Counted from the first letter of the stretch, positions 8,454 to 18,722 are shown. The stretch is DNA of 42,499 nucleotides from an uncultured Clostridia bacterium (GCA_934157205.1 CAKPHJ010000010.1:1-42499); one strand, 5' to 3'. The notes: a model not told the origin generated them from the sequence alone. Translations and numbers: made by a program.

Positions 8454-11400
8454 ATGTACAAAAAGGTAGAACTAAAAGATGGCTTTGTAGGAATGGAAAG
8501 AAAAATAGCTAAAAGTTGGAACGAAAACAATATAATTAAGAAAAATTTTGACATGAATGAAGGAAAAGAATATTTTTCGTTTTATGATGGACCACCAACA
8601 GCAAATGGAAAACCACATGTTGGACATATAGAAACAAGAGTTATGAAAGATATTATACCAAGATATAAAGTTATGAAAGGATATAAAGTAATTCGTAAAG
8701 CTGGTTGGGATACACAAGGCTTACCAGTAGAATTAGAAATTGAAAAAAAATTAGGTATATCTGGTAAAGAACAAATAGAAAAATACGGTGTAGAAAAATT
8801 TGTTAAAGAATGTAAAGAAAGCGTATTTAAATACATAGACATGTGGCAAGAAATGACAGAAAAAGTTGGATATTGGGTAGACATGGACAACCCATATATA
8901 ACATACAAAAATGATTATATTGAATCAGTATGGTGGGGAATAAAACAAATGTGGAATAAAGGCCTATTATATGAAGGTCATAAAGTTATGCCATATTGCC
9001 CAAGATGTGGAACAGCATTATCTTCGCATGAAGTTGCACAAGGGTATAAAGATGTAAAAGATTTAACATGTATTGCTAAATTTAAAATTAAAGAAGGACA
9101 AGAACTTAATAACCAAAAATTACAAGATACTTATATTTTAGCATGGACAACAACACCATGGACATTGCCTTCAAACTTAGCATTATGTGTAAATAAATCT
9201 TATGAATATGCAGAAATTAAAGCAAATATTGGAACAGAAGAAGAACCAAAATTTGAAAAATATATTTTAGCAAAAGATTTAATTTCTACTGTAATGAAAG
9301 ATACACCATATGAAATATTAAGTACATTCAAAGGTGAAAAATTATTAGGAATTAAATATGAACAACTAATGCCATTTGCAAAAGTAGAAGGAAAAGCTTT
9401 TGAAGTTATTCATGGAGATTATGTTACTTTAACAGATGGTACAGGTATTGTACATATTGCACCAGCATATGGTGAAGATGACAGTTTAGTTGCAAAACAA
9501 AATGGAATTTCATTTATAAACCTTGTTGATAAATCTGGAAAATTTGTAAGTGAAGTCGAACCATGGGCTGGAAAATTTGTTAGAGACTGTAATGAAGATA
9601 TATGCAAATGGTTAAAACAAGAAAATAAATTATTTAGTAAAGAAAAACACATGCATTCATATCCACATTGTTGGAGATGTGATACACCACTTTTATATTA
9701 TCCAAAAGAAAGCTGGTTTGTAGCAATGAGCAAATTAAGAGATCAGCTTGTAAATAATAACAATACAGCAAATTGGTACCCAGATACAATTAGAACAGGT
9801 AGATTTGGAAAATTCTTAGAAAATGTTATAGATTGGGGAATTTCTAGAGACAGATATTGGGGAACACCTTTACCAGTTTGGAAATGTGAATGTGGACATC
9901 AAGAATGTATTGGTTCAATAAAAGAATTAAAAGAAAAAGCCTTAGATTGCCCAGATGATATAGAATTACATAAACCATATATAGACAAAGTACATTTAAA
10001 ATGCCCAGAATGCGGAAAAGAAATGACAAGATTTAAAGAAGTTATAGATGTTTGGTTTGATTCTGGTTCTATGCCTTTTGCACAATGGCATTATCCTTTT
10101 GAAAATGAGGAAATGTTTAAAAACAATTTCCCTGCAGGATTTATTTCAGAAGCAATAGACCAAACAAGAGGATGGTTCTATACTTTAACAGCAATTGGAA
10201 CGGCTATATTTGGTAAAATACCATTTAAAAATTGTATTGTTTTAGGACATGTATTAGATGAACATGGTCAAAAAATGTCAAAATCAAAAGGAAATGGTGT
10301 AGATCCAATGACACTATTAGACACAGTTGGAGCAGATGCAACACGTTGGCATTTTTATACTGTTTCAGCACCATGGCTACCTACAAGATTAGGTATAAAA
10401 AATGTACAAGAAACAGCCAGAGGATTTTTAAGCACATTATGGAATGTTTATTCATTCTATGTGTTATATGCAGAAATTGACAAATTTAATCCGTTAGAAT
10501 ATAAAAACTTTGAAATAACAAATATTATGGATAAATGGATTATTTCTAAATTAAATACATTAGTTAAAGAAGTAGATGAAAAACTTGAAAAATATGATAT
10601 TACATCTGCAGCATTACAAATAGAAGCTTTTACAGATGAACTTTCAAATTGGTATGTTCGTAGAAATAGAGAAAGATTTTGGACACAAGAATTAGACAAT
10701 GAAAAAATAGGAGCATATTTAACTTTATATAGAGTGCTAGTAACATTAATAAAAATTTCAGCACCATTTGTACCATTTATAACAGATGAAATTTATCAAA
10801 ATTTGGTTTTAAGTCTTGATAAAACAGCAAAAGAGAGTGTTCATTTATGTTTATGGCCTGAAGTTAATGAAAGTGAAATAGACAAAAAACTTGAAGATGA
10901 AATGGACTTAGCATATAAAATTGTAAAATTAGGAAGAAGTGCAAGAAATTCAGCAAATATAAAAAATAGACAACCGCTTTCAGAAATCTTAATATCTATA
11001 AATACTTTGCCTAAATATTATGAAGACATAGTAAAAGATGAATTAAATGTTAAGAAAATTGACTTAGGTGCAGAAATGTCTAATTATGTTAATTTTGAAA
11101 TAAAACCAAATTTACCTGTATTAGGAAAATTATATGGAAAGTTAATACCAAAAATTAAGCAAGAAATTGCAAAAAAAGACCAAATGGAATTAGCAAATAA
11201 AGTAAAGAATGGTGGAACAGAATATATAGAAATAGATGAAACACAAATAGAGTTAAATTCAGAAAACTTATTAATTACAATGCAAGGAAAAGAAGGTTTT
11301 GCATTTAGTGGAGAAGGAGAAATAGGTGTTGTTCTTGATACTCATATTACACCAGAACTTAAAGAAGAAGGATATGTAAGAGAAATACTTTCAAAAGTGC

Positions 11401-11621
11401 AAAACATGAGAAAAGATAGCGGATTTGAGGTATTAGATAAAATAAATCTTTATGTAGCTGACAATAAAATGCTAGAAGATGTAATAAAAAAACATGAAGA
11501 ATTAATAAAACATGACACATTAGCGTTAAAAGTTATATATGATGAGCCAAAAGAAGATTCATATATAGAAACTAATATTAATGGCGAAAAATTGAATATA
11601 TTTGTTGAAGTAAGTAAATAA
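8454..11621 (+). CDS. ileS: Isoleucyl-tRNA synthetase
   Basis: IleRS charges tRNA-Ile. At 1055 residues it is the long form. The class I HIGH motif reads HVGH at 55-58, and KMSKS is at 607-611. A CxxC pair (CPRCG near 184) and others (CxC and CPECG near 480-522) suggest metal-binding knuckles in the insertion domain. The sequence style, GPPTANGKPHVGH, resembles the eukaryote-like IleS2 type found in many Clostridia, a type often linked to lower mupirocin sensitivity. An AAAGGAGG site lies 9 bases before ATG. There is only 18 bases to ackA2 and no T-box leader is present. Confidence 0.97.
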   Translation: MYKKVELKDGFVGMERKIAKSWNENNIIKKNFDMNEGKEYFSFYDGPPTANGKPHVGHIETRVMKDIIPRYKVMKGYKVIRKAGWDTQGLPVELEIEKKLGISGKEQIEKYGVEKFVKECKESVFKYIDMWQEMTEKVGYWVDMDNPYITYKNDYIESVWWGIKQMWNKGLLYEGHKVMPYCPRCGTALSSHEVAQGYKDVKDLTCIAKFKIKEGQELNNQKLQDTYILAWTTTPWTLPSNLALCVNKSYEYAEIKANIGTEEEPKFEKYILAKDLISTVMKDTPYEILSTFKGEKLLGIKYEQLMPFAKVEGKAFEVIHGDYVTLTDGTGIVHIAPAYGEDDSLVAKQNGISFINLVDKSGKFVSEVEPWAGKFVRDCNEDICKWLKQENKLFSKEKHMHSYPHCWRCDTPLLYYPKESWFVAMSKLRDQLVNNNNTANWYPDTIRTGRFGKFLENVIDWGISRDRYWGTPLPVWKCECGHQECIGSIKELKEKALDCPDDIELHKPYIDKVHLKCPECGKEMTRFKEVIDVWFDSGSMPFAQWHYPFENEEMFKNNFPAGFISEAIDQTRGWFYTLTAIGTAIFGKIPFKNCIVLGHVLDEHGQKMSKSKGNGVDPMTLLDTVGADATRWHFYTVSAPWLPTRLGIKNVQETARGFLSTLWNVYSFYVLYAEIDKFNPLEYKNFEITNIMDKWIISKLNTLVKEVDEKLEKYDITSAALQIEAFTDELSNWYVRRNRERFWTQELDNEKIGAYLTLYRVLVTLIKISAPFVPFITDEIYQNLVLSLDKTAKESVHLCLWPEVNESEIDKKLEDEMDLAYKIVKLGRSARNSANIKNRQPLSEILISINTLPKYYEDIVKDELNVKKIDLGAEMSNYVNFEIKPNLPVLGKLYGKLIPKIKQEIAKKDQMELANKVKNGGTEYIEIDETQIELNSENLLITMQGKEGFAFSGEGEIGVVLDTHITPELKEEGYVREILSKVQNMRKDSGFEVLDKINLYVADNKMLEDVIKKHEELIKHDTLALKVIYDEPKEDSYIETNINGEKLNIFVEVSK

Positions 11622-11643
11622 AAATATGAAAGGAAATTTTTAA

Positions 11644-12786
11644 ATGGATTTTTATGAAGCTTTAAAGCTTTTTAGGTATACAAAAGAAGAATTTAATAAG
11701 GTAAATAAAGAAGACTTAAAAATTAGACATCGTAAATTATCACGTGAATGGCATCCAGATTTAAATAAAGATAATCCAGAAAAAGCAACGAAAAAAATGC
11801 AAGATATTAATAAAGCATATGAAAAATTAAAAAAGAAAATTGAAGAAAGAGAAAAAGTAAAAAATGGAGATCCTTTGGAAATATATAGAGATATATTTAA
11901 TAAAAAAAGAAAAGAAGATCCAAAATCTTCAAGACAAAAAAATAACAATAAAAAAGCACAATCACAACAACATAAAAAAGCGAAACCTAAACCAATAACA
12001 TTTCTAAGACATGATTCTTCAATTGTGGAAATAACAGTATTACAAAAAATTAATATTGATGGTAGAGAAATGTATAAATATGGAATAACAGAAAAATATA
12101 ATAACGGCTTAACAATACAATCTCTTACATATGGAGAATTAAGTAAAGAACAAATTGAAGATTTTAAAGGAAAAAATGCAGAACAAGTTATACAATGTTT
12201 ATCAAGAAAAAATATACATGAAGCTTTAATGAAAAATGGTGGTTATGTAATGGGTAGAGCTGTAAATGAGAGAGACATACTAGGTAATTACATATATAAA
12301 ATTCGTGAAAATAAAAATATAATACAAAAATGTAAAAAATATCAAACAAGCCAAAATATAGAAATACAGAATAAAAATGGAAACACAATGAGAGTTTTAC
12401 CAATAGAAAATATATCTTTAGGAGAAAATAAAAGTTTAAGTACACAAGTATATAGATACACATTAAAATGTAAAGATCCTAAAATAAATAGTTCAGAAAT
12501 AATTGAAAAAGGTAAATTTTATGGTCACATAGATTTTGCAGCATTACAAACAAATCCGAATTATTATAATGCAGTTACAGAATTATTATTATCAGATATA
12601 TTTGCAAGAGAAGAAAAAGAAGAGAATATGATTGGTGAACTTAAATTATTAGATGATAATATACATTATTATATATCTACATATAAAAACCAAAAGATTA
12701 AAATGGCTGCAGAAAAAAATAGCAAAGAACAAACTAATAATACTAATAATACTAATACGAGGAAAAGATCAGGATCAGCAAGATAA
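11644..12786 (+). CDS. J-domain (DnaJ-like) protein with an unassigned C-terminal domain
   Basis: Residues 1-68 form a J domain with the Hsp70-activating HPD triad at 37-39, so the protein probably recruits DnaK. It lacks the Gly/Phe and zinc-finger regions of true DnaJ. A basic, Gln/Lys-rich linker (about 85-115) leads to a 250-residue region I cannot assign, which ends in an Asn/Thr-rich tail. The start has AAAGGAAA upstream and lies 22 bases after ileS, so it may be in that transcript. The function beyond Hsp70 recruitment is unknown. Confidence 0.8.
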   Translation: MDFYEALKLFRYTKEEFNKVNKEDLKIRHRKLSREWHPDLNKDNPEKATKKMQDINKAYEKLKKKIEEREKVKNGDPLEIYRDIFNKKRKEDPKSSRQKNNNKKAQSQQHKKAKPKPITFLRHDSSIVEITVLQKINIDGREMYKYGITEKYNNGLTIQSLTYGELSKEQIEDFKGKNAEQVIQCLSRKNIHEALMKNGGYVMGRAVNERDILGNYIYKIRENKNIIQKCKKYQTSQNIEIQNKNGNTMRVLPIENISLGENKSLSTQVYRYTLKCKDPKINSSEIIEKGKFYGHIDFAALQTNPNYYNAVTELLLSDIFAREEKEENMIGELKLLDDNIHYYISTYKNQKIKMAAEKNSKEQTNNTNNTNTRKRSGSAR

Positions 12787-12896
12787 ATGATTTTTATTAA
12801 TTTATTTACTACAAACATTGAAATTCAATTTCTTATGTTAATTTTTATTAAACAACTGTCTAGCAATAAATTTCCATGAAAATTAACATATATTAC

Positions 12897-12925
12897 TTGA
12901 AAAGTTTAAAAATATATGTTATGAT
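12897..12925 (+). promoter_or_regulatory. Sigma-A-type promoter of rpmE
   Basis: TTGAAA and TATGAT are separated by 17 bases, about 43 bases before the rpmE start codon. Confidence 0.7.
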
Positions 12926-12967
12926 AGTAATTAGTCAGTATTATGAGAGAGGAAGAGGTGAACACAG

Positions 12968-13168
12968 ATGAAAGAAGGAATACATCCAAATTACAATCAA
13001 ACTACTATTACATGTGCATGTGGTAATGTATTAGAAGTTGGTTCTACAAAAAAAGATATAAAAGTTGATGTATGCTCTAAATGTCATCCATATTGGACAG
13101 GAAACATAAGACAAGATAAAGTTGGAGGTAGAGCTCAAAAATTCAAAGATAAATATAATTTATCATAA
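12968..13168 (+). CDS. rpmE: 50S ribosomal protein L31, zinc type
   Basis: The 66-residue product is a complete L31. It has the zinc-binding form: Cys16, Cys18 and the CSKC pair near 36-39, followed by HPYWTG. It binds the ribosome at the inter-subunit bridge region. The gene is monocistronic, with its own promoter and a terminator directly after the stop. AGAGGAAGAGGTG lies before the ATG. Confidence 0.98.
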   Translation: MKEGIHPNYNQTTITCACGNVLEVGSTKKDIKVDVCSKCHPYWTGNIRQDKVGGRAQKFKDKYNLS

Positions 13169-13178
13169 TCATATAAAT

Positions 13179-13226
13179 ATAGCAAATATGAAAAATTAAT
13201 TTTTCATATTTGCTATTAAATTTTTT
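13179..13226. terminator. Bidirectional terminator between convergent genes
   Basis: ATAGCAAATATGAAAAA pairs with the reverse complement TTTTTCATATTTGCTAT, followed by a T-rich run on both strands. It ends rpmE on the plus strand. The stop codon of the minus-strand gene lies inside the stem. Confidence 0.8.
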
Positions 13227-13873
13227 ATATCATTTTCAGTAATATAATCATGTATTTTTAATTTAACTGATTTATTTGTAAGAGGTAATTTTAAAATTCC
13301 ATTTTCGGTAAGAAATATTGGATAATTAAAAGTATTTATAAATAATTCTATATTTCCATTATTATTTGTGTCATATCCATAACCTTTTTGTTCAAATTTT
13401 CCAAATTCATTTTGAGTAAATAATAAAACATAAGGTCTATAATCTTTATTTTGATCCATAATTTCATAACTTGCCATATAAATATCTTTAAATATTATAG
13501 AATTTATTTTTAATTTTTTTATGTATTTTATATCTAGTAAAGTTAATTTTCTTGCTGGTTCATACATATAATTATAGTCTTTTAAGTTTTTTACAGGTAT
13601 TGGCTTTGTATCATTTAAGAAATAATAGTTTATAGTATTACCTAAGTCAAGATCTATAAATGTTCTAATATCTAAAATTCCCCAAAGTGTTACGAGATTT
13701 TTGTTCATTTTTTTCTTTTCGTTTGCTTCTAATAGAATATTTGCATTTCTGTTTTCGAAAAATGAGTAGTCAACACTGGTTGCAAATTTGCCTTTTCTAT
13801 AAATATCTGAATAGCTAAAATTATATTTTCTTTTAGAAAATTTTGTTTTTTTTAGAGAATTAAATTTTTTCAT
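13196..13873 (-). CDS. Hypothetical protein, 225 residues
   Basis: I do not recognise this protein. It is basic at the N-terminus (Lys/Arg/Phe-rich, about 1-30) and otherwise rich in Asn, Ile, Lys and Tyr, with no signal peptide or membrane helix. It contains alternating beta-like stretches (YVLLFTQNEFG, NIELFINTFNYPIFL). AAAGGAA lies about 9 bases before the ATG, and a good promoter sits upstream, so the gene is likely expressed alone. It converges with rpmE and shares its terminator. Confidence 0.7.
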   Translation of the reverse strand: MKKFNSLKKTKFSKRKYNFSYSDIYRKGKFATSVDYSFFENRNANILLEANEKKKMNKNLVTLWGILDIRTFIDLDLGNTINYYFLNDTKPIPVKNLKDYNYMYEPARKLTLLDIKYIKKLKINSIIFKDIYMASYEIMDQNKDYRPYVLLFTQNEFGKFEQKGYGYDTNNNGNIELFINTFNYPIFLTENGILKLPLTNKSVKLKIHDYITENDIKNLIANMKN

Positions 13874-13912
13874 TTGTAAAAATTCCTTTCGTTTTCATAT
13901 ATGATTTTTTTT

Positions 13913-13941
13913 ATAATATCATATTTTTTCAATTGTTTCAA
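13913..13941 (-). promoter_or_regulatory. Promoter of the 225-residue unknown gene
   Basis: On the minus strand TTGAAA and TATTAT are spaced by 17 bases, about 40 bases upstream of the ATG at 13873. Confidence 0.65.
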
Positions 13942-13994
13942 GATTTTGAAAAAATTGTGATATCAAACTTGAAATTTTATGTTAATTGTGATAT

Positions 13995-14019
13995 ACTTAA
14001 TATATATTAAGTGTATAAT
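13995..14019 (+). promoter_or_regulatory. Palindromic operator overlapping a -10 element
   Basis: ACTTAATATATATTAAGT (13995-14012) is a perfect 18-base palindrome, followed one base later by TATAAT (14014-14019). No good -35 is seen at 17 bases. This suggests a promoter that is repressed, or activated, by a dimeric regulator bound in the spacer. Confidence 0.55.
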
Positions 14020-14100
14020 CGTAGCTTATACGAAAAATTTTGTTTATTAACAAAAATCTGGTGGTTGCTACGAAATCTCCAGATTATGTCATAAAGGAGG
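14020..14100 (+). other. Structured 5' leader of the following gene
   Basis: Two pairings interleave in the leader: CGTAGC (near 14020) with GCTACG (near 14067), and ATCTGG (near 14056) with CCAGAT (near 14079). Together they could form nested stems or a pseudoknot just before the AAAGGAGG site. It might be a cis-regulatory RNA; I match it to no known riboswitch class. Confidence 0.4.
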
Positions 14101-14111
14101 ACATTATTATT

Positions 14112-14495
14112 ATGACACAAAAAGAGTTCGATGAGAGATTGGCAGCATGTAAGACTGATGAGGATTTTTCAGCTCTGAGAAATGAGCTAGATAAGATGCT
14201 TAAGGGATATGTATCTGAGCTTATGATGAGGGCTGACATTTGCTTTGTTCGGAGCGAAAGAGAAGAAGGTCTGGAAAGTTTAAAAAGGGCATGTGAGATT
14301 GAATTTAGAAACGATCTGTATCCAGTTAAAGCTTTTCCAAAACTTTTGGAAAAATTACGAAAAGATGAATATGATGACGAAATTTACGGGCTTGCTAATA
14401 AAAATTGTTTAGCGGCAGCTCTGTGGGGCGAAGGTACAGAGCTTAAAAGCGCAAAGAAAATTCGTGAGAACATTGAAAAGATATTGAAATATTAA
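14112..14495 (+). CDS. Hypothetical helical protein, 127 residues, atypical codon use
   Basis: I recognise no family. The product is acidic/basic mixed, looks all-helical and could be a small regulator or adaptor. ATG 14112 is chosen because AAAGGAGG ends 11 bases upstream; an in-frame earlier start at 14040 lies inside the structured leader. Codon choice differs sharply from the neighbours: G- and C-ending codons are common, and arginine uses CGT, CGA and an in-frame CGG (Phe-Val-CGG-Ser). It has its own promoter, operator, leader and 3' hairpin, so it looks like a transferred one-gene cassette. Confidence 0.75.
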   Translation: MTQKEFDERLAACKTDEDFSALRNELDKMLKGYVSELMMRADICFVRSEREEGLESLKRACEIEFRNDLYPVKAFPKLLEKLRKDEYDDEIYGLANKNCLAAALWGEGTELKSAKKIRENIEKILKY

Positions 14496-14511
14496 TTTGG
14501 GAGATTTTGTA

Positions 14512-14541
14512 AGAGCCACATTCCTTATGGGATGTGGCTCC
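14512..14541 (+). terminator. Hairpin after the 127-residue gene
   Basis: GAGCCACAT pairs with ATGTGGCTC across a short loop. No clear T run follows, so it may stabilise or weakly terminate the transcript. Confidence 0.5.
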
Positions 14542-14571
14542 AACATTGCTTGAAAAAAATAAAGCAGTTTG

Positions 14572-14600
14572 TAGACATTTTAACCTTTTTATGATATATT
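14572..14600 (+). promoter_or_regulatory. Possible promoter of miaB-mutS
   Basis: TAGACA and TATATT are 17 bases apart, about 98 bases upstream of miaB. The match is moderate. Confidence 0.45.
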
Positions 14601-14697
14601 ATTCATTAATTTGAAAGGAAAAGTAGTTTGAAAAAATTTAAAATTTTTCATTACTATGTGTACTTTTTAACAAAATGAGAAAGGAATAAAATATATA

Positions 14698-16101
14698 ATG
14701 AACGAAATAGAAAAGCAAATAAATTACATAGAAGAAGTTAAACAAATAAATGCAAATAAAAATCCAAAATACACAATACTTACAATGGGTTGTCAATTAA
14801 ATGAAAACGATTCAGAAAAACTACGTGGAATGATTGAAAACATGGGATACACATTAACACAAAATCAAGCAGAAGCTGATTTAGTAGTTTTTAATACATG
14901 TTGTGTAAGAGAAAATGCAGAAGACAAATTATTTGGAAAATTAGGAGAATTAAAAAAAATAAAGCAAGAAAAAGGTACAATTATAGCTATAGGTGGATGT
15001 ATGATGCAAGAAAAACATATAACAGAAAAAATAAAAGAAAGTTATCCATTTGTAGATATAATATTTGGAACGCATACATTACATAAGTTTCCTGAAGATT
15101 TAATAAAAGTACTTAAAGATAAAACAAAATTAGAAGACATATTAGATATAGATGGCAAAATATATGAAGGACTTCCAATAAAAAGAGATAATAACATAAA
15201 AGCTTCTGTTACAATAATGAACGGCTGTAATAATTTTTGCAGTTATTGTATAGTTCCATATGTTAGAGGAAGAGAAAGAAGTAGAAATCCACGAGAAATA
15301 ATAAATGAAATTCAAGATTTAGCTAAAAGTGGTTATAAAGAAATTACTTTATTGGGGCAAAATGTTAATTCTTATTTAAGAGTAGAAAGAGAAAAAAACA
15401 TTCCTTTTGAGCAATATAATGGTATAGATTCTTTTGCTAAACTATTAAGAGAGGTTAATAAAATAGACGGCATAGAAAGAATTCGATTTATTTCACCACA
15501 TCCAAAAGATTTCACAGATGATGTAATAAGTGCTATTGCAGATTGTGAAAAGGTATGTAAACTTGTTCATTTGCCATTACAATCTGGAAATACAAAAGTT
15601 TTAAAAGAAATGAACAGAAAATATACAAAAGAGCAATATTTAAAACTTGTAGAGAACATGAAAAAACAAATACCAAATTTAACATTATCAACAGATATAA
15701 TTGTAGGATTTCCTGGAGAAACAGATGAAGAATTTGAAGATACATTAGACGTAGTAAAAAAAGTTAATTTTGAGCAAGTATATATGTTTATATATTCAAG
15801 AAGAGTAGGAACACCTGGAAATAAAATGGAAAATCAAATTGCTGAAGAAATAAAACATAAAAGATTTGATAAATTAAAAAAATTGGTAGAAAGTCAAATT
15901 GCAGAAAATAATAAAAAATATTTACAAACAATGCAAAAAGTTCTTGTTGAGGGATATAGCAAAAATAATGACAAAATGCTTACTGGTAGAACAGAAAGTA
16001 ATAAGGTTGTAATTTTTGAAGGAAATAAAGAACTAATAGGAAAAATAGTAGATTTAAAAATAGTTTCAGAACATATGTGGTATTTGAAAGGAGAAATATA
16101 A
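14698..16101 (+). CDS. miaB: tRNA-2-methylthio-N6-dimethylallyladenosine synthase
   Basis: MiaB is a radical-SAM methylthiotransferase that adds a methylthio group to i6A37 in tRNAs reading U-starting codons. The 467-residue product has the N-terminal UPF0004 domain with three cysteines for one iron-sulfur cluster (MGCQLNENDSEK near 31, NTCCVRENA near 67 and IGGCMMQEK near 101). The radical-SAM CNNFCSYCIVPYVRGRERSR lies near 177, and a C-terminal TRAM domain follows (about 400-465). AAAGGAAT lies upstream of ATG. Its stop abuts the mutS start codon, so the two are cotranscribed, a common arrangement in Firmicutes. Confidence 0.97.
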   Translation: MNEIEKQINYIEEVKQINANKNPKYTILTMGCQLNENDSEKLRGMIENMGYTLTQNQAEADLVVFNTCCVRENAEDKLFGKLGELKKIKQEKGTIIAIGGCMMQEKHITEKIKESYPFVDIIFGTHTLHKFPEDLIKVLKDKTKLEDILDIDGKIYEGLPIKRDNNIKASVTIMNGCNNFCSYCIVPYVRGRERSRNPREIINEIQDLAKSGYKEITLLGQNVNSYLRVEREKNIPFEQYNGIDSFAKLLREVNKIDGIERIRFISPHPKDFTDDVISAIADCEKVCKLVHLPLQSGNTKVLKEMNRKYTKEQYLKLVENMKKQIPNLTLSTDIIVGFPGETDEEFEDTLDVVKKVNFEQVYMFIYSRRVGTPGNKMENQIAEEIKHKRFDKLKKLVESQIAENNKKYLQTMQKVLVEGYSKNNDKMLTGRTESNKVVIFEGNKELIGKIVDLKIVSEHMWYLKGEI

Positions 16102-18718
16102 ATGGCTGAATTTTCACCAATGATGCAAAGATATCTTGAAACAAAAGAAGAATACAAAGATTGCATATTGTTTTATAGATTAGGTGATTTCTATGAAATG
16201 TTTTTTGATGATGCAATAACCGCTTCTAGAGAACTAGAATTAACACTAACAGGAAAAGATTGTGGACAAGAAGAAAGAGCACCAATGTGTGGAATTCCAC
16301 ATCATGCATCAGAAATGTATATTGCAAAATTAGTTAATAAAGGATACAAAGTAGCAATATGTGAACAATTAGAAGATCCAAAAAAAGCTAAGGGAATTGT
16401 AAAAAGAGGAGTTATAAGAGTTGTAACACCAGGTACAATAGTAGAAAGCAATATGTTAGAAGAACGAAAAAATAACTTTATAATGTCAATATTTAAAAAT
16501 GGAATATATTATGGAATTAGTGTTTGTGACATATCAACAGGAGAATTTTATTCAGCAGAAATAAAAGACAATTATAATTTTCCAATGCTATTAGATGAAA
16601 TTGCTAGATATACACCATCTGAATTATTAATTAATTCTATGATGTCAAATTGCACAGATGAAATACAAAAAATAAAAGAAAGATTTCAGAATATTTATAT
16701 AACAAATTTTAATGATAAATTTTTTAAAGATGAATTAAATAATATTAATTTAAGATTTAATATTATAGATAATAATGGAAAAAAAATAGAATCATTTGAA
16801 AATAAAACATTAGCAATTTGTTCAATAAATGCATTAATTGAATATATAGAACAAACACAAAAAACTACATTAGATCATATAAATAAAATAACAATTTACC
16901 AATTATCTAAATATATGGCATTAGATATAAATGCAAGAAGAAATCTGGAATTAACAGAAAAAATGCGTGATAAGTCAAAAAAAGGAACATTATTATGGGT
17001 ATTAGACAAAACATCAACTTCAATGGGAGGTCGTCTTCTTAGAAGATGGTTAAATGATCCATTAATAGATATAAACGAAATAAATAAAAGATTAAGTGCG
17101 GTAAAAGAGTTAAAAGAAAATATTATGCTAAGAGGAGACATAATAGAAAACTTAAAAAAAGTTTATGACATTGAAAGACTTTCAGGAAAAATGGCATATG
17201 GAAATGCAAATGCAAGAGATATGATAACATTAAAAAATTCTTTATATAAATTACCAGAAGTAAAATCAATTTTAAGTAAATGCAATTCAGAATTTCTTAT
17301 TGAATTATATAATAAACTAGATGAATTGCAAGATATTTATAGTTTAATAGAAAACTCAATAGTAGATGACCCTCCTATGGTTATAAAAGAAGGCGGAATT
17401 ATAAAACTTGGGTATAACCCAGAAATAGATAAATTAAAAACAGCTCAAACAGAGGGAAAAAATTGGCTTATAAAATTAGAAGCGGAAGAAAAGGAAAAAA
17501 CAGGTATAAAAAATTTAAAGGTAGGTTTTAATAAAGTATTTGGTTATTATTTAGAAGTTACAAAATCATATTTAAACCAAGTACCTGAAAGATATATACG
17601 AAAACAAACTTTAACAAATGCAGAAAGATATATAACAGAAGAACTTAAAAATTTAGAAAATGAAATTTTAGGTTCTGAAGAAAAGGTTGTTAATTTAGAA
17701 TATGAAGCATTTATAAAAATAAGAGAAGAAATAGCAAAAAATATTAGAAGACTTCAAAATACAAGTGAAGTAATATCAATACTAGATGTTTTGGCTTCAT
17801 TTGCACAGGTAGCAGAAGATATGAATTATTGCGAACCTAAAATAAACAATACAGGAATAATAGACATTAAAAATGGAAGGCATCCAGTAATTGAAAAAAT
17901 AATAGGAACAGGAACATTTGTAGAAAATGACACATATTTAGATAAAAATGAAAACAGATTAGCTATAATTACTGGACCTAATATGGCACGGAAAATCTAC
18001 ATATATGAGACAAGTAGCACTAATTACTTTAATGGCTCAAGTAGGCAGTTTTGTTCCTGCTGAAAGTGCAAATATAGGAGTTGTAGACAAAATATTTACA
18101 AGAGTAGGAGCTTCAGATGACTTAAGCATGGGTCAAAGTACTTTTATGGTAGAAATGATGGAAGTGGCAACAATACTAAAAGAAGCTACTCAAAACAGTT
18201 TAGTTATTTTAGATGAAATAGGTAGAGGAACATCTACATATGATGGACTCTCTATAGCATGGGCTGTTGCAGAATATATTGCAAATAAAGAAAAATGTGG
18301 AGCAAAAACATTATTTGCAACACATTATCATGAACTTACAGAACTTGAAAATAAAATAGATGGAATAAAAAACTATTCTATTGCTGTTAAAGAAAAAGGT
18401 GAAGATATAATATTTCTTAGAAAAATAGTAAATGGAGGAACAGACGAAAGTTATGGAATACATGTTGCAAGACTTGCAGGCGTTCCTAAAGCTGTTACAA
18501 CAAAAGCAAATGAAATTTTGCGTTCATTAGAAAGAAGAAATATTTTAACCAATAAAAAGATAGAAAAACAAGACAAAAAACAAGTAGAAGGACAATTTGA
18601 TATGTACAATTACAAACTAGCAGAAATAGCTCATGAAGTAGATAAAATTAATTTAAATGAGCTTACACCTATAGATGCGTTAAATACTCTAGTAAAAATA
18701 AAAGAAAAAATAAAATAA
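16102..18718 (+). CDS. mutS: DNA mismatch repair protein MutS, split by +1 frameshift at an in-frame CGG
   Basis: MutS recognises mismatches and small loops. Joining the frames across the C at 17989 gives 871 residues, the normal length. The N-terminal mismatch-binding domain has LGDFYEMF (Phe-x-Glu motif near 30), followed by the connector, core and clamp domains. The interruption is inside the ATPase P-loop: GPNMA-G-KST (about 625-633). The second part carries Walker B (LVILDEIGRGTST), the FATHYHEL motif and the C-terminal dimerisation helices. Zero frame would end soon after the P-loop and give an inactive protein. No other damage is visible, so a true pseudogene is unlikely to look like this unless very recent. 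It directly follows miaB. Confidence 0.93.
17989..17992 (+). other. In-frame CGG, +1 recoding site or C insertion (mutS)
   Basis: After ATG GCA the zero-frame codon is CGG. Removing the C gives GGA, then AAA TCT ACA: the Walker A glycine, lysine, serine and threonine. Confidence 0.93.
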
Positions 18719-18722
18719 ACTA

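Noticed and set aside
14040..14111. Longer start of the 127-residue gene at 14040
   Set aside because: It has no ribosome binding site and runs through the structured leader; ATG 14112 has AAAGGAGG.
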